DNA of 44,257 bases from Deltaproteobacteria bacterium (GTDB lineage Bacteria; Myxococcota_A; UBA9160; SMWR01): assembly GCA_019310965.1 (NCBI GenBank), contig JAFDDG010000053.1:1-44257 (forward strand), given 5' to 3'. The translations under genes and the position numbers were made by a program. Within the stretch, counting starts at the first letter, position 1; each line of letters begins with the position of its first letter. The notes beneath the pieces are model-generated. The model searched no databases, had not been told where the DNA came from, and saw nothing but the letters and a program-made list of their open reading frames with translations. Below are positions 26,975-35,905 of the stretch, one piece after another.

Positions 26975-27859
26975 ATGAGGGGGAGCGTCAAGATCGCGAT
27001 CGGCGTGGCGGCGTTCCTGCTGTTGGGGGTCGCCGTCGGCGCTTGCTCGGCCTGGCGGGCCCTGAACCCCGGCCAACGTTACGACCACGAGCTGCCGGAG
27101 CTGTCGGTGGACCTCGCGTCACCCGCCATGTTGGTGTTCTCGAAGACGGCCGGTTTCCGCCACGAGGAGGCGATCCCGGCCGGGATCGCCGCACTGCGGG
27201 AGATCGCGGACAGGCGCGGCTGGGGCTTTCATGCCACCGAGCAGGGCGCCGTTCACAACCCGGCGCAGCTGGCCCGCTTCGACGTGGTGGTCTGGCTGAA
27301 TGTCAGCGGCGACGTCATCGACGAGAAGCAGAAGCGGGCCTTCACCAGCTGGCTCGAGCAGGGCGGCGGCTGGATCGGGATCCACGGCAGCGGTGGAGAC
27401 TTCAGCTACCACTGGCCGTGGTACGTCGAGCATCTGCTCGCCGCGCAGTTCATCGGGCACCCGCTGAAGCCGCAGTTCCAGCAGGCGACGCTGCTGGTGG
27501 AGGACCGCGAACATCCCGCGACGCGACATCTCGAGTCGACCTGGGTGCGCACCGACGAGTGGTACTCGTTTGCCGAGAGCCCGCGCGCCAAGGGCGTGCG
27601 CGTGCTGTTGCGTCTCGACGAGTCGACCTATCAGCCGACCTTCAAGCTGGGCCTCATCGAGCGCGAGCTCGCCATGGGTGACGACCATCCGATCGTCTGG
27701 AGCCACTGCGTGGGCGCCGGCCGCGCGCTCTACTCCGCGCTCGGCCACCAGGCGAGCGCGTACGCGGAGCCGCGGCATCGCAAGCTGCTGGAGGAAGCGG
27801 TGGCATGGGGAATGGGGCTCCACCCGGGGGCCTGTGAGCATCGCATCGCCGGGCAGTAG
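26975..27859 (+). CDS. ThuA-like domain protein, predicted lipoprotein or membrane-anchored
   Basis: The 294-residue protein has an N-terminal hydrophobic segment ending in VGACS (possible lipobox, Cys24) and a ThuA domain. The domain shows MLVFSKTAGFRHEEAIPAGI, VVVWLNVSGDVIDEKQKRAF and GGGWIGIHGSGGDFSYHWPWY, then HPIVWSHCVGAGRALYSALGH. ThuA is a class-I-glutamine-amidotransferase-like fold found with trehalose and other sugar utilisation genes; its reaction is not settled. It lies 19 nt after the Gfo/Idh/MocA gene, so both probably act on the same carbohydrate. Confidence 0.88.
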   Translation: MRGSVKIAIGVAAFLLLGVAVGACSAWRALNPGQRYDHELPELSVDLASPAMLVFSKTAGFRHEEAIPAGIAALREIADRRGWGFHATEQGAVHNPAQLARFDVVVWLNVSGDVIDEKQKRAFTSWLEQGGGWIGIHGSGGDFSYHWPWYVEHLLAAQFIGHPLKPQFQQATLLVEDREHPATRHLESTWVRTDEWYSFAESPRAKGVRVLLRLDESTYQPTFKLGLIERELAMGDDHPIVWSHCVGAGRALYSALGHQASAYAEPRHRKLLEEAVAWGMGLHPGACEHRIAGQ

Positions 27860-27893
27860 CCGCGACGCGGCGCTGGGCTAGCGTCGTGCCCGC

Positions 27894-29477
27894 GTGACCC
27901 TAGCGGATTCGATTCAGTGGAAGGCGGTCGCCTGCGCGCTGGGTTTTGCCGCCGCGCTCGTGGGCCACTGGCTCGAATCTCGCGGTTCGCGTCGCCCGGC
28001 GCGTGCCCTCTACTCGGGTGCCGCGCTGCTGGGTCTGCTGGTCTTCTTCAACTTTGGTGCCGTGCGGCACGCCCACGACATCACCTACGTCAACCAGTAC
28101 GAGCAGTTCCACTATCAGCTCGGTGCCAAGTACTTCCCGGAGCTCGGCTACGACGGGCTCTACCTGGCGTCGGTCGCGGCGGAACGGCAGACCCTGCCGG
28201 GGAGCCCGAAGCCGGTGTGGATCCGCGATCTCGCCAGCAACCGGCTGATGGCTCTGCAGCGCGATTTCCCGGTGCTGCGCAAGGTACGCGAGCGCTTCAC
28301 GCCGGAACGCTGGGCGGCCTTTCGGGCCGATCATGCCCACTACCTGCGGGCGCTCTCGCCCCAGCTCGTGGCCCGCGCCCGCCGGGACCATGGCTTCAAC
28401 CCCACGCCGGCCTGGGCGTTCGTCGCGCGGCTGTTCGCGGCGCCGCTCTCCGCGACGCCGCTCCAACTCGGGGTGCTCGCGAGTCTCGATCTGGCGCTCA
28501 TGGCGCTGGCGTTCGCGGTCGTGTTCCGCAGCTTCGGGACGCGAGCGGTGCTGCTCTGCGTCGCGCTCTTCGGGCTCTGCTTCGGCCCGCGTTACATGCT
28601 GCAGGGTGCCTTCCTGCGGCTCGACTGGCTGGCGGCCGTGCTGCTCGGCGTCTGTGCCTTGCGGCACGGGCGGCCTGCCAGCGCCGGCGCGGCACTTGGC
28701 TACGCCGCCGCCGTGCGCGTCTTTCCCGTGGTCTTCTTCGCCGGAACCGTTTGCGTGGGGGCGGCCCAGTGGTTGCGCGGCGAGCGTCCGCGCTGGCCCG
28801 CCCGACTGGTCGCAGGTTTTTCCGCGGCGCTCCTGGTGGCGTTCGTCGGCGGGGCGTCGGCGGGGCGCGGCGTCGCGGCCTGGAGCGAATTCGCCAAGAA
28901 CATCGAGCTGCATCGCACGTCGTGGGCTCCCAGCCGGATCGGCCTCGACATGCTGGTGGTGCACGGGCCCGAAGCGCTCGCCAGCGCCGTCGAACGGCGC
29001 GGCTTTCCCCGGCCCGCGAAGCCGGCGCGCGAGACGGCCGAAGCGCTGCAGCGCCAGCGACGCTGGATCGGGCTGCCGTTCAAGCTGGTGTTTCTGGGCC
29101 TGCTCGCCGCGGCGCTCTGGCGCGCGAGTCCGTGGGAGGGGGCGGTACTGGGGGTGGTGGCGCTCTTCTCGCTCACGAGCGCGGGCGCGCACTACTGGAT
29201 CCTGCTCTGCGTCGCGCCACTCGGGCGAGCACCGCCCGCCGTGCTGGCCACCCTCGCGATTTCGGCACCGCTCTACGCTTTGGAGCGCTGGGAATACTGG
29301 GGGTCCTCCCTGCTGCACATGCGGTTCGTCTGGGCGTCGTTCGCCGTTGCGCTGGTGTTGCTGGTTTGGCTGCTGCCGGACGTGTGGAAGGGGTGGCGCG
29401 AGCACAAGCGCTCGAAGCGCACCGCGTCGGCGGCCAGGGCATCGATGGCAGGGCTCGTGTTGCGCTCGACGCCGTAA
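27894..29477 (+). CDS. polytopic membrane protein, possible glycosyltransferase
   Basis: Starts with GTG; 527 residues with about ten hydrophobic segments (for example LLGLLVFFNFGAV, LALMALAFAVVF, FPVVFFAGTVCVGAAQ, FAVALVLLVWLLP). Between the first segments lies a large soluble loop of about 130 residues (DITYVNQYEQFHYQLGAKYF onwards). This resembles membrane-bound GT-C-type transferases using polyprenyl-linked sugars, but no diagnostic motif is clear, so the function is open. The last 25 or so residues (from EHKRSKR) are antisense to the sulfatase remnant on the other strand, so the natural C-terminus may have been lost at a junction near 29400. Confidence 0.75.
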   Translation: MTLADSIQWKAVACALGFAAALVGHWLESRGSRRPARALYSGAALLGLLVFFNFGAVRHAHDITYVNQYEQFHYQLGAKYFPELGYDGLYLASVAAERQTLPGSPKPVWIRDLASNRLMALQRDFPVLRKVRERFTPERWAAFRADHAHYLRALSPQLVARARRDHGFNPTPAWAFVARLFAAPLSATPLQLGVLASLDLALMALAFAVVFRSFGTRAVLLCVALFGLCFGPRYMLQGAFLRLDWLAAVLLGVCALRHGRPASAGAALGYAAAVRVFPVVFFAGTVCVGAAQWLRGERPRWPARLVAGFSAALLVAFVGGASAGRGVAAWSEFAKNIELHRTSWAPSRIGLDMLVVHGPEALASAVERRGFPRPAKPARETAEALQRQRRWIGLPFKLVFLGLLAAALWRASPWEGAVLGVVALFSLTSAGAHYWILLCVAPLGRAPPAVLATLAISAPLYALERWEYWGSSLLHMRFVWASFAVALVLLVWLLPDVWKGWREHKRSKRTASAARASMAGLVLRSTP

Positions 29478-29650
29478 CAATCCAGGCGATCGGCTCCCAG
29501 CCTGTCGATGACGATGAACCCGACGTTCGGGCGCTGCGGAGCGGGGTCCGAGCTCCCGCACGCCAGCGCGGTCGACAAGCTCCCCAGCAGCAGTGCCACC
29601 TGCCGCGGCCGCCACCGGGCAGCTGCTGTCTCTGAGCTCGCGCACCTCAC
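29273..29650 (-). pseudogene. truncated sulfatase-family gene, N-terminal remnant
   Basis: The frame starts with GTG at 29650, overlapping the stop of the upstream YfhO-like gene (GTGA). It encodes a lipoprotein-like signal (VALLLGSLSTALACGSS) followed by RPNVGFIVIDRLGADRLDCY and ERNTSPAIDALAADAVRFER, the N-terminal metal-binding strand and helix of alkaline-phosphatase-superfamily sulfatases. Homology stops near 29402; the frame then runs about 43 residues through sequence antisense to the neighbouring membrane-protein gene and ends at 29273. The catalytic C/S-x-P-x-R region and all later metal ligands are missing, so no activity is expected. A 3' deletion or rearrangement is the likely cause. 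Confidence 0.78.
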
Positions 29651-31662
29651 CACCGGAGTCTCCCACGGCGCTGCGCCAGCAGCGCCCCGCACAGCGTAGC
29701 CGTCAGCAACGCGGCTCCTGCCAGCGCACCCCGCACCAGCGCGACCGGGTGGTAGCGCTGGACGATCTCGTGTCTCCCGGCGGGGATCACGACGCCTCGG
29801 TAGAGCAGGTTGGTGGTGACGATCGGGCTGGGACGGCCGTCGACCGTGGCCTGCCAACCGGGGTGCTGGAGGAGCGTCGCCGTGTCGTTTCCCGGCGTCC
29901 GGCCCGTTTCGATCGCGGTCGCCACCACCACGTCGCGGCGGTCGCCTGCGAGCATGGCGGCCCGCGCGCGTTCCGGGTCGGGCTCGACGTGCACGCGCCG
30001 CGCGACGTAGGTCCGGGGCAGGGCCGCCGGACGCTCGGCCAGGGGCGGTTGCTCTGCGCTCGGTTGCCCGTCGGTGAGCTTGCGCAGTCGCGCGGGCGTC
30101 ACCCCGCTCGGTGCAGCGTAGAAGCGCACGCTCATGCGATCGAGCAGGGGCAACAGGCGTCGGCTCTCGAGCTCCTCGCGTCGGCCGAGCTGGCCGTGCC
30201 AGCGATCCATTGCCCGCGGCGCGAAGTAGCGGGCGTAGGCCAGCGGCAGATTCGGCTCGTAGTCGGAGACCGCGTAGACGCGCTCGCGCGTGCCGCTCTT
30301 CGGCGCGATGGGAAGCAACGTACGCGCACCGCTCTTTCGCGCGCTCTCGGCGAAGGCGGGCGCGAAGGTCTGCGTCGGCGGCGTGAGCACCGGGTGGGTG
30401 ATGTCGAGTCGACTGCGCGCGAAGAGCTCGCCGCCCACTCCGAGCAGCAGCGCGATGCCGAGGACGCTGGCCGCGCCGCGCCCCGCCCGCTCGCGCACGC
30501 ATTCGCAGAGCCCGTGCGCGCCGCAGGCCAGCAGCAGCGCACAGCAGAAGACGTAGACGAAATCCATTCGCACCGGGAAGCGGAACAGATTGCCCAGGGG
30601 CAGCGCGTGATAGCCGGCGAAGACCGGCGTGGCCGGGCCCAGCAGGAAGAGCGCGGCGGCCAGCGCCGCGACGCCGAAGAAGCCGACGTGGGCGCGCGCG
30701 CCGCGTGCCAAGAGTGCACACAGCGCCAGAGGCAGTGCGAGCGCGGGCAGGGATACGAGCCAGGGGTAGGGCTGGGGCGAGCGATTCGGCGTCGCGAGGG
30801 CCCCCACCAGACCGGCCAGCAGGTCTCCCGGTGCGATGGCGTGCCGGCTGGCCTCTGCGAGGGGTATGCCGTCGAGGCCGCGGTTGGCGAGGCCCGCGAA
30901 CTCGAGGGTCGCGGCCAATTGAGGGGCGACCAGCGCCAGGCCCAGGGCCCCCGCCGCTGCCGCGAGGCCGAGCACCCGGGTGCGCGATCCCGCCGGACAC
31001 AACGCCAGCCAGGCGAACACGCCGTACGCGGCCGCGAGCTGCACCGAGTACAGGAAGGTCTGCACGTAGCCGCCGAGAAAGGCCAGAGCCAGGCAGGCCG
31101 CCAGTCCCAAGGCCCAGCGCGCCCGGCGTTCGCTCACCAGGCCGTGAAGCGTCCAGCACAGCGCCGGCAACCAGATCTGTGTGGTGACGACGAAGTGCTG
31201 ATAGGCGCCGCTCAGGATGCGGCCCGAGAGCATGAAGGTCAGAGCCGCGGTCGTCGCCGCAGCGGCTCCGAGGCCGACGCGCCGTGCGAAGAGCCAGGTG
31301 AATCCGCCAGCGAGAGTCCAGTGTGCCACGGTGCTGACTTCGAGCGCACGCTCGGCGGGGAGCCACGCCAGCAGCAGCAGGTTGCCGGGGTAGAGCGCGC
31401 CCGGCATGCCGAGCGCCGCGGTCGGCATGCCGGCGAGCTGATAGGGGTTCCACAAGGGCAGGCGCCCGGCCTGCAATTCGTCCCGGATGAAGGTCGCGGC
31501 GGGCAACACGTATTGGTAGAGATCGAGCCAGGCGAAGCTGATGGCGCCCGTCGGCCGGTCCAGGTAGATCCTCACCCACCAGAACGCGACGGACAGTGCG
31601 GCGAAGCCCAACCACATGAGCCCGGTCTCGCGTGCGCCGTGCTGCACTCCTTTTCCGCCCAT
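29647..31662 (-). CDS. YfhO-family integral membrane protein
   Basis: A 671-residue protein with about 12 membrane segments. The N-terminal region FAWLDLYQYVLPAATFIRDELQAGRLPLWNPYQLAGMP, split here as FAWLDLYQYVLPAATF and GRLPLWNPYQLAGMP, is characteristic of YfhO-type proteins. A periplasmic C-terminal domain ends in LLQHPGWQATVDGRP, TTNLLYRGVVIPAG and a last membrane helix. YfhO relatives take part in glycosylation of cell-wall polymers from lipid-linked sugars; the substrate here is unknown. The stop overlaps the start of the sulfatase remnant. It is divergent from the flippase-methyltransferase gene, 95 bp away. Confidence 0.85.
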   Translation of the reverse strand: MGGKGVQHGARETGLMWLGFAALSVAFWWVRIYLDRPTGAISFAWLDLYQYVLPAATFIRDELQAGRLPLWNPYQLAGMPTAALGMPGALYPGNLLLLAWLPAERALEVSTVAHWTLAGGFTWLFARRVGLGAAAATTAALTFMLSGRILSGAYQHFVVTTQIWLPALCWTLHGLVSERRARWALGLAACLALAFLGGYVQTFLYSVQLAAAYGVFAWLALCPAGSRTRVLGLAAAAGALGLALVAPQLAATLEFAGLANRGLDGIPLAEASRHAIAPGDLLAGLVGALATPNRSPQPYPWLVSLPALALPLALCALLARGARAHVGFFGVAALAAALFLLGPATPVFAGYHALPLGNLFRFPVRMDFVYVFCCALLLACGAHGLCECVRERAGRGAASVLGIALLLGVGGELFARSRLDITHPVLTPPTQTFAPAFAESARKSGARTLLPIAPKSGTRERVYAVSDYEPNLPLAYARYFAPRAMDRWHGQLGRREELESRRLLPLLDRMSVRFYAAPSGVTPARLRKLTDGQPSAEQPPLAERPAALPRTYVARRVHVEPDPERARAAMLAGDRRDVVVATAIETGRTPGNDTATLLQHPGWQATVDGRPSPIVTTNLLYRGVVIPAGRHEIVQRYHPVALVRGALAGAALLTATLCGALLAQRRGRLRW

Positions 31663-31757
31663 CTCGGGACTCTATCGACTTCACCCGGGTTCGGTCTCGC
31701 TCTCGTCCGGAGCCGGAGCGAGTTTTGGGATAGTCTCGCTCGCCGCGGGAGGCTCGT

Positions 31758-33350
31758 TTGGGACGTCTGCTTTGGGTCAACCTCGGATTGTTGGCGCTGG
31801 GCGCGCTGGTGGCGGGTGCCTGGCTGCTGGCGACCAGCGTCGAACCATCCTCGGAGGCGCTGGCCGCATTTCGCTTCGGCTACGCGCTGCCGCTCCTGGC
31901 GATCTCGGCCCTGTGTGTCTGGGTGCGTTTCGTGCGCTGGCAGTTCATGTTGCGGCGCGTCGACGTGCGCGTGCCGACGCGCGAGTCGTTGTCGCTCTAT
32001 CTGGCGTCGCTGGTCGGCATTGCCACGCCGGCCCACGTGGGTGAGGTCCTGCGCTGTGTCTTCCTGCGGCGGCGGCGGGGCGTGTCGTTGCCGCTGCTGC
32101 TCGAGGTCCTCGTGGCCGAGCGAGTCTTCGACGTGCTGGCGTTGCTGGCTCTGGGGGCCTGCGCGCGGCCGGGAGAAGCGGGGCCCTTCGCCGTCGCTCT
32201 CGTCGTGCTGACGTTGGCGGTGGGTCTCGTAGCCGGGCTGGCCCGGGCGGCCGGGTATCCGCTGCGGGTGTCTCGCGCACTGGCGAGCCCCGCCGACACC
32301 GCCAGCGCGCTGGCTCTCTCGCTCGTGGCGTGGGGGGCCGCGGCCCTGCTGGTGGCGCTGGCCGTCCGCAGCATCGGCGCGTCGGTGGGTGTGGCCGATG
32401 GCGTGCGCGTGTACGCGCTCTCGACGTTGCTCGGCGCGGCAACCCTGACGCCGGCGGGAGTGGGGACCACCGGCAGCGTTGCGATCCTCGAACTCCAGGA
32501 GCTGGGGGTCGCATTCGACGCCAGTGTCGTCGCGGTGTCGATCCTGCGACTGGCGAGCACCGGCTTCGCGCTGGCCGTCGGTGCCGTTTTTCTGTGGGTC
32601 GAGCTGCGCCGCGGCGACGTGTGGCAGCGGGGCGACGCGGCGGCTCATTTCGATGTGGTGGGCGCGAGCTACGCGGCGCAGCTCGCGCCCCACGTCTGGT
32701 CGCGACTTCTCGAACGCAAGACCGACATGCTCGCCGCCGCTCTTCCCGACGGCGCGACGCGCGGAGTCGATCTCGGCTGTGGGCTGGGTGACCAGGCCCG
32801 CGCGCTGCGCGAGCGCGGCTACGCTGTGGTCGGTGTCGATCCGTCGGGTGCACTGCTGGGTGCCGGCGGCGGCGGGTTGCCCCTGGCTCGGGCCTCGGCC
32901 CTGGCGTTGCCGCTGCGCGACGCGAGCCTCGATTTCGCCTATGCAGTCGGAGTCTGGCATCACCTGGGCGGGGCGGAGGGCGAGGCCGCGGCCTTGCGCG
33001 AGGCGGCTCGGGTGTTGGTCCCGGGCGGGCGTCTGCTGATTCACGAGACCAACCCCCGCAACCCGTTCTACCGGCTCTACATGGGATATGTGTTTCCCAT
33101 CCTCAAGAGCATCGACGAGGGCGTCGAGCGCTGGGTCGATCCGGGAAGCTGGGAGGCGGCCGAAGGCTTCGCCCTGCGCGAGGTACGCTACTTCACGTTT
33201 CTGCCGGACTTCGTACCCCGCTGGCTGCTGCGCTGGCTGGCGCCGCTGGAGGCGCGGCTCGAGGCGAGTGGGCTGCGCGGCTACTCCGTGCACTACTTCG
33301 CCGTGCTCGAGCGTGTGTCGAGCCCGACGGAGCTGCGCCGCGAAGCTTGA
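31758..33350 (+). CDS. fusion: LPG-synthase/flippase-like membrane domain plus SAM methyltransferase
   Basis: A 530-residue protein starting with TTG, preceded by GGGAGG at 5-nt spacing. Residues 1 to about 295 form an eight-helix domain of the UPF0104/AglD type (lysylphosphatidylglycerol synthase membrane region), with VRFVRWQFMLRRVD, HVGEVLRCVFLRR and TPAGVGTTGSVAILELQ. From about residue 335 a class I methyltransferase follows: motif I GVDLGCGLGDQARAL, YAVVGVDPSG, then LDFAYAVGVWHHLGG and LVPGGRLLIHETNPRNPF. No stop or frameshift separates the halves. It probably transports or modifies a lipid-linked intermediate, with methylation of the lipid or sugar; both roles are inference. Confidence 0.85.
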   Translation: MGRLLWVNLGLLALGALVAGAWLLATSVEPSSEALAAFRFGYALPLLAISALCVWVRFVRWQFMLRRVDVRVPTRESLSLYLASLVGIATPAHVGEVLRCVFLRRRRGVSLPLLLEVLVAERVFDVLALLALGACARPGEAGPFAVALVVLTLAVGLVAGLARAAGYPLRVSRALASPADTASALALSLVAWGAAALLVALAVRSIGASVGVADGVRVYALSTLLGAATLTPAGVGTTGSVAILELQELGVAFDASVVAVSILRLASTGFALAVGAVFLWVELRRGDVWQRGDAAAHFDVVGASYAAQLAPHVWSRLLERKTDMLAAALPDGATRGVDLGCGLGDQARALRERGYAVVGVDPSGALLGAGGGGLPLARASALALPLRDASLDFAYAVGVWHHLGGAEGEAAALREAARVLVPGGRLLIHETNPRNPFYRLYMGYVFPILKSIDEGVERWVDPGSWEAAEGFALREVRYFTFLPDFVPRWLLRWLAPLEARLEASGLRGYSVHYFAVLERVSSPTELRREA

Positions 33351-33520
33351 GCTCGCCCGCATCCAGGCGGTCGACGATTTCTGGGTCTCGTGGTGGGGCG
33401 GGGTTCCGGTCGGCGTGGGCAGGGGCGTTCCGCGAGCGGCCGGGAGAGCTGCGAGCGTTCGTGTCCAAGTGGCGTATACCGCGATCGGGCTAGATCCCGA
33501 CACTGAGCGCCGCGAAGCGC

Positions 33521-33550
33521 TTGACGCGCGACCACGCCCGAACCTAATCT
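33521..33550 (+). promoter_or_regulatory. candidate promoter of the TonB operon
   Basis: TTGACG (33521-33526), an 18-bp spacer and TAATCT (33545-33550), 46 bp before the first ATG of the operon, which follows GAGGG at 6-nt spacing. The local drop in GC content supports a regulatory region. The rest of 33351-33596 holds no gene I can see. No Fur-box-like 19-bp palindrome is evident. Confidence 0.4.
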
Positions 33551-33596
33551 GGTCCTTCACTTTCGACTATTCCATTGCAAGGTTAGAGGGACCAAA

Positions 33597-34451
33597 ATGA
33601 CTGGGACGCCCTATCCCCGCTGGCGCCCGGCGGGGATGTTCATCGCGCTCGTGGCATTGACGAGTGGCCCGGCTGCGGCTCAAGGTGAAGAAGAGACCAT
33701 CGAGCCGGCAGCGATCGAGGCCGAGACGCCAGCCCCGACGGCGGAGCAGCTGGACACCGTTCAGGGTGTTCGCAACGAGGCGAATGTCGCCGGTCAGGCC
33801 TCGCAGCAGCGCATCGACACGCTGAGCGACGAGACCGAGACGCTCTTCTCGAAGTACAGCGCGACGCTCAAGCAGATCGACTCGCTGCGGGTCTTCAATC
33901 ATCAGATGCGCGAGCTGATCGCTTCCCAGGAAGCGGAGCTGGCCTCGCTCAACGATCAGCTCGAGCGCGTCGCTTCGGTCGGTCGCAGTGTGACGCCGCT
34001 GATGATCCGCATGATCGATGCCGTGGAGACCTTCGTCGAGTTGGACGTGCCGTTCCTGATCGACGAACGCAGCGAGCGGGTGGCTGAGTTGCGCAAGATG
34101 ATGAACCGGGCCGACGTGACCAATGCCGAGAAGTACCGCCAGATCATGGAGGCCTACCAGGTCGAGAACGAGTACGGCCGCACCATCGAGGCCTACCGCT
34201 CGTCGCTCCAGATCGGCGACCGAGAGGTGACTGTCGACTTCCTGCGCTTCGGTCGCATCGCGCTGGTCTATCAGTCGCTGGACGAGGCCGAGACCGGAGT
34301 CTGGGATCAGGCCAACCGCAGCTGGAAACCCCTCGATAGCGGCTGGCGCACATCGATTCGTCAGGGTCTGCGCATCGCGCGCAAGCAGGCCGCGCCGGAT
34401 CTGATCCGCTTGCCGCTGCCGGCGGCCGCCAAGGCCGGGGGGGAGAGCTGA
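33597..34451 (+). CDS. DUF3450 protein of the TonB energy-transduction operon
   Basis: The 284-residue exported protein has a signal peptide ending near AAAQG (residue 29) and a DUF3450 body. The body is a long coiled-coil region (about 50-130) followed by LMIRMIDAVETFVELDVPFLIDER, YRQIMEAYQVENEYGRTIEAY and FGRIALVYQSLDEAETGVWD, all typical of the family. DUF3450 genes are habitually first in clusters with a TtpC-type ExbB and TonB2, where the protein acts in the periplasm. The biochemical role is unsettled. It overlaps the next gene by one base (TGATG). Confidence 0.92.
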   Translation: MTGTPYPRWRPAGMFIALVALTSGPAAAQGEEETIEPAAIEAETPAPTAEQLDTVQGVRNEANVAGQASQQRIDTLSDETETLFSKYSATLKQIDSLRVFNHQMRELIASQEAELASLNDQLERVASVGRSVTPLMIRMIDAVETFVELDVPFLIDERSERVAELRKMMNRADVTNAEKYRQIMEAYQVENEYGRTIEAYRSSLQIGDREVTVDFLRFGRIALVYQSLDEAETGVWDQANRSWKPLDSGWRTSIRQGLRIARKQAAPDLIRLPLPAAAKAGGES

Positions 34452-35905
34452 TGCGCCGCTTGATCGCTTTGTTGTTGCTATCCGGTGTCGTCGGCTGGGC
34501 CGCCGTCGCGCTGGCTCAGGAAGAGACGGCCGCGGACGGGCAGACCGCCGAGGCCGAGAAGGCGCCGGCCCAGGCCGCTCCGCCCGTGCCCGGCAGCGCG
34601 GGGGCACCGCCGCCGCCGCCGCCGGAGCCCAGGTCACTCGACGAGTTGCTGGAGCTGGTGCGGAAGGGCTTCAAGGAGGAGAGCGCCGAGAACAAACGCC
34701 GCGAGGCCGAGTTCAAGTCCGCCCGGGATCGCCAGGACGCGCTCCTGGCCGAGGCCCTCGAGATGTTCGGGCGCGAGGAACGCCTGAGCCAGCAGCTCGA
34801 GGCGGCCTACAACCACAACGAAGACGCCATCGGCGAGAACCAGGCGCAGCTGGCCGAGCGCCTGGGTACCCTGGGCGAGCTCTTCGGCGTGGTGCGACAG
34901 GTCGCGACCGACACCAGCGGCAATGTCTGGGATTCGCTGATCAGCTCGCAGCTCGGGCCGCGCAAGGAGCTCCTCGACCGGCTCGGTCGCAGCAAGGAGC
35001 TGCCGTCCACCGAAGACCTGGAGAAGCTCTGGTACGAGCTGCAGCTCGAGATGACCCAGCAGGGTCGCGTGGTGCGCTATCGCGCGAAGGTCCTGTCCAT
35101 CGAAGGCAGCAAGGAAGAGCGCGAGGTGATCCGCGCGGGTCCCTTCAGCGCCATCTCGAATGGCCGCTACCTGCTCTGGGAGACCCACGAGCAGCAGCTG
35201 CGCGAGCTCACGCGCCAGCCGCCGAGTCGTTACGTCTCCACGGTGGAGCCCTTCGAGGAGGCGACCGAGGGCATCGAGATGCTGGCGATCGACCCGTCGC
35301 GCGGCTCGCTGCTCAACGCCCTCACCGACACACCGAGCCCGCTGGAGCGCGTGCAGCAGGGCGGTCCGGTGGGTGCGGTGATCATCGTCCTCGGCACGCT
35401 GGCGTTCCTGCTGGGTGTCTGGCGCTACGCGGTGATCTCGAATGAGAGCCGCAAGGTCTCGGCGCAGCGCAAGAGCGACAGCGCCAGTCCGGGCAACCCG
35501 CTCGGCCGCGTGCTCGGCATCTACGAGCAGAACCAGGGCATCGACGCCGAGACCCTGGAGCTCAAGCTGGACGAGGCGGTGATGCGCGAGTCGACCGCCC
35601 TCGAGCGCTTCGTGTGGCTCGTGAAGGTGGTCTCGGTGGTGGCGCCGCTGCTCGGACTGCTCGGCACCGTCACCGGCATGATCCAGACCTTCCAGGCGAT
35701 CACGCTATTCGGCGCCGGCGATCCGAAGATGATGGCCGGCGGCATTTCCGAGGCGCTGGTCACCACCATGCTCGGCCTGATCGCGGCCATTCCGCTGGTG
35801 CTGCTCCACGCCACCCTGGCGAACGGCACGCGGCGCATCATCGACGTGCTCGACGAGCAGAGCGCGGGGCTCATCGCCGTGCGTTCCGAGCAGACGAATG
35901 TATGA
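34451..35905 (+). CDS. TtpC-type MotA/TolQ/ExbB family protein with periplasmic extension
   Basis: A 484-residue protein with a signal peptide (ending near VALAQ), a Pro-rich stretch, a coiled-coil periplasmic domain of about 250 residues, then a membrane part with AVIIVLGTLAFLLGVWRYAV and the proton-channel domain (LVKVVSVVAPLLGLLGTVTG, MAGGISEALVTTMLGLIAAI). This long form corresponds to TtpC, the extra ExbB-like component needed by TonB2 systems in vibrios. It ends inside the next exbB gene (8-nt overlap), so the operon is tightly coupled. Confidence 0.92.
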   Translation: MRRLIALLLLSGVVGWAAVALAQEETAADGQTAEAEKAPAQAAPPVPGSAGAPPPPPPEPRSLDELLELVRKGFKEESAENKRREAEFKSARDRQDALLAEALEMFGREERLSQQLEAAYNHNEDAIGENQAQLAERLGTLGELFGVVRQVATDTSGNVWDSLISSQLGPRKELLDRLGRSKELPSTEDLEKLWYELQLEMTQQGRVVRYRAKVLSIEGSKEEREVIRAGPFSAISNGRYLLWETHEQQLRELTRQPPSRYVSTVEPFEEATEGIEMLAIDPSRGSLLNALTDTPSPLERVQQGGPVGAVIIVLGTLAFLLGVWRYAVISNESRKVSAQRKSDSASPGNPLGRVLGIYEQNQGIDAETLELKLDEAVMRESTALERFVWLVKVVSVVAPLLGLLGTVTGMIQTFQAITLFGAGDPKMMAGGISEALVTTMLGLIAAIPLVLLHATLANGTRRIIDVLDEQSAGLIAVRSEQTNV

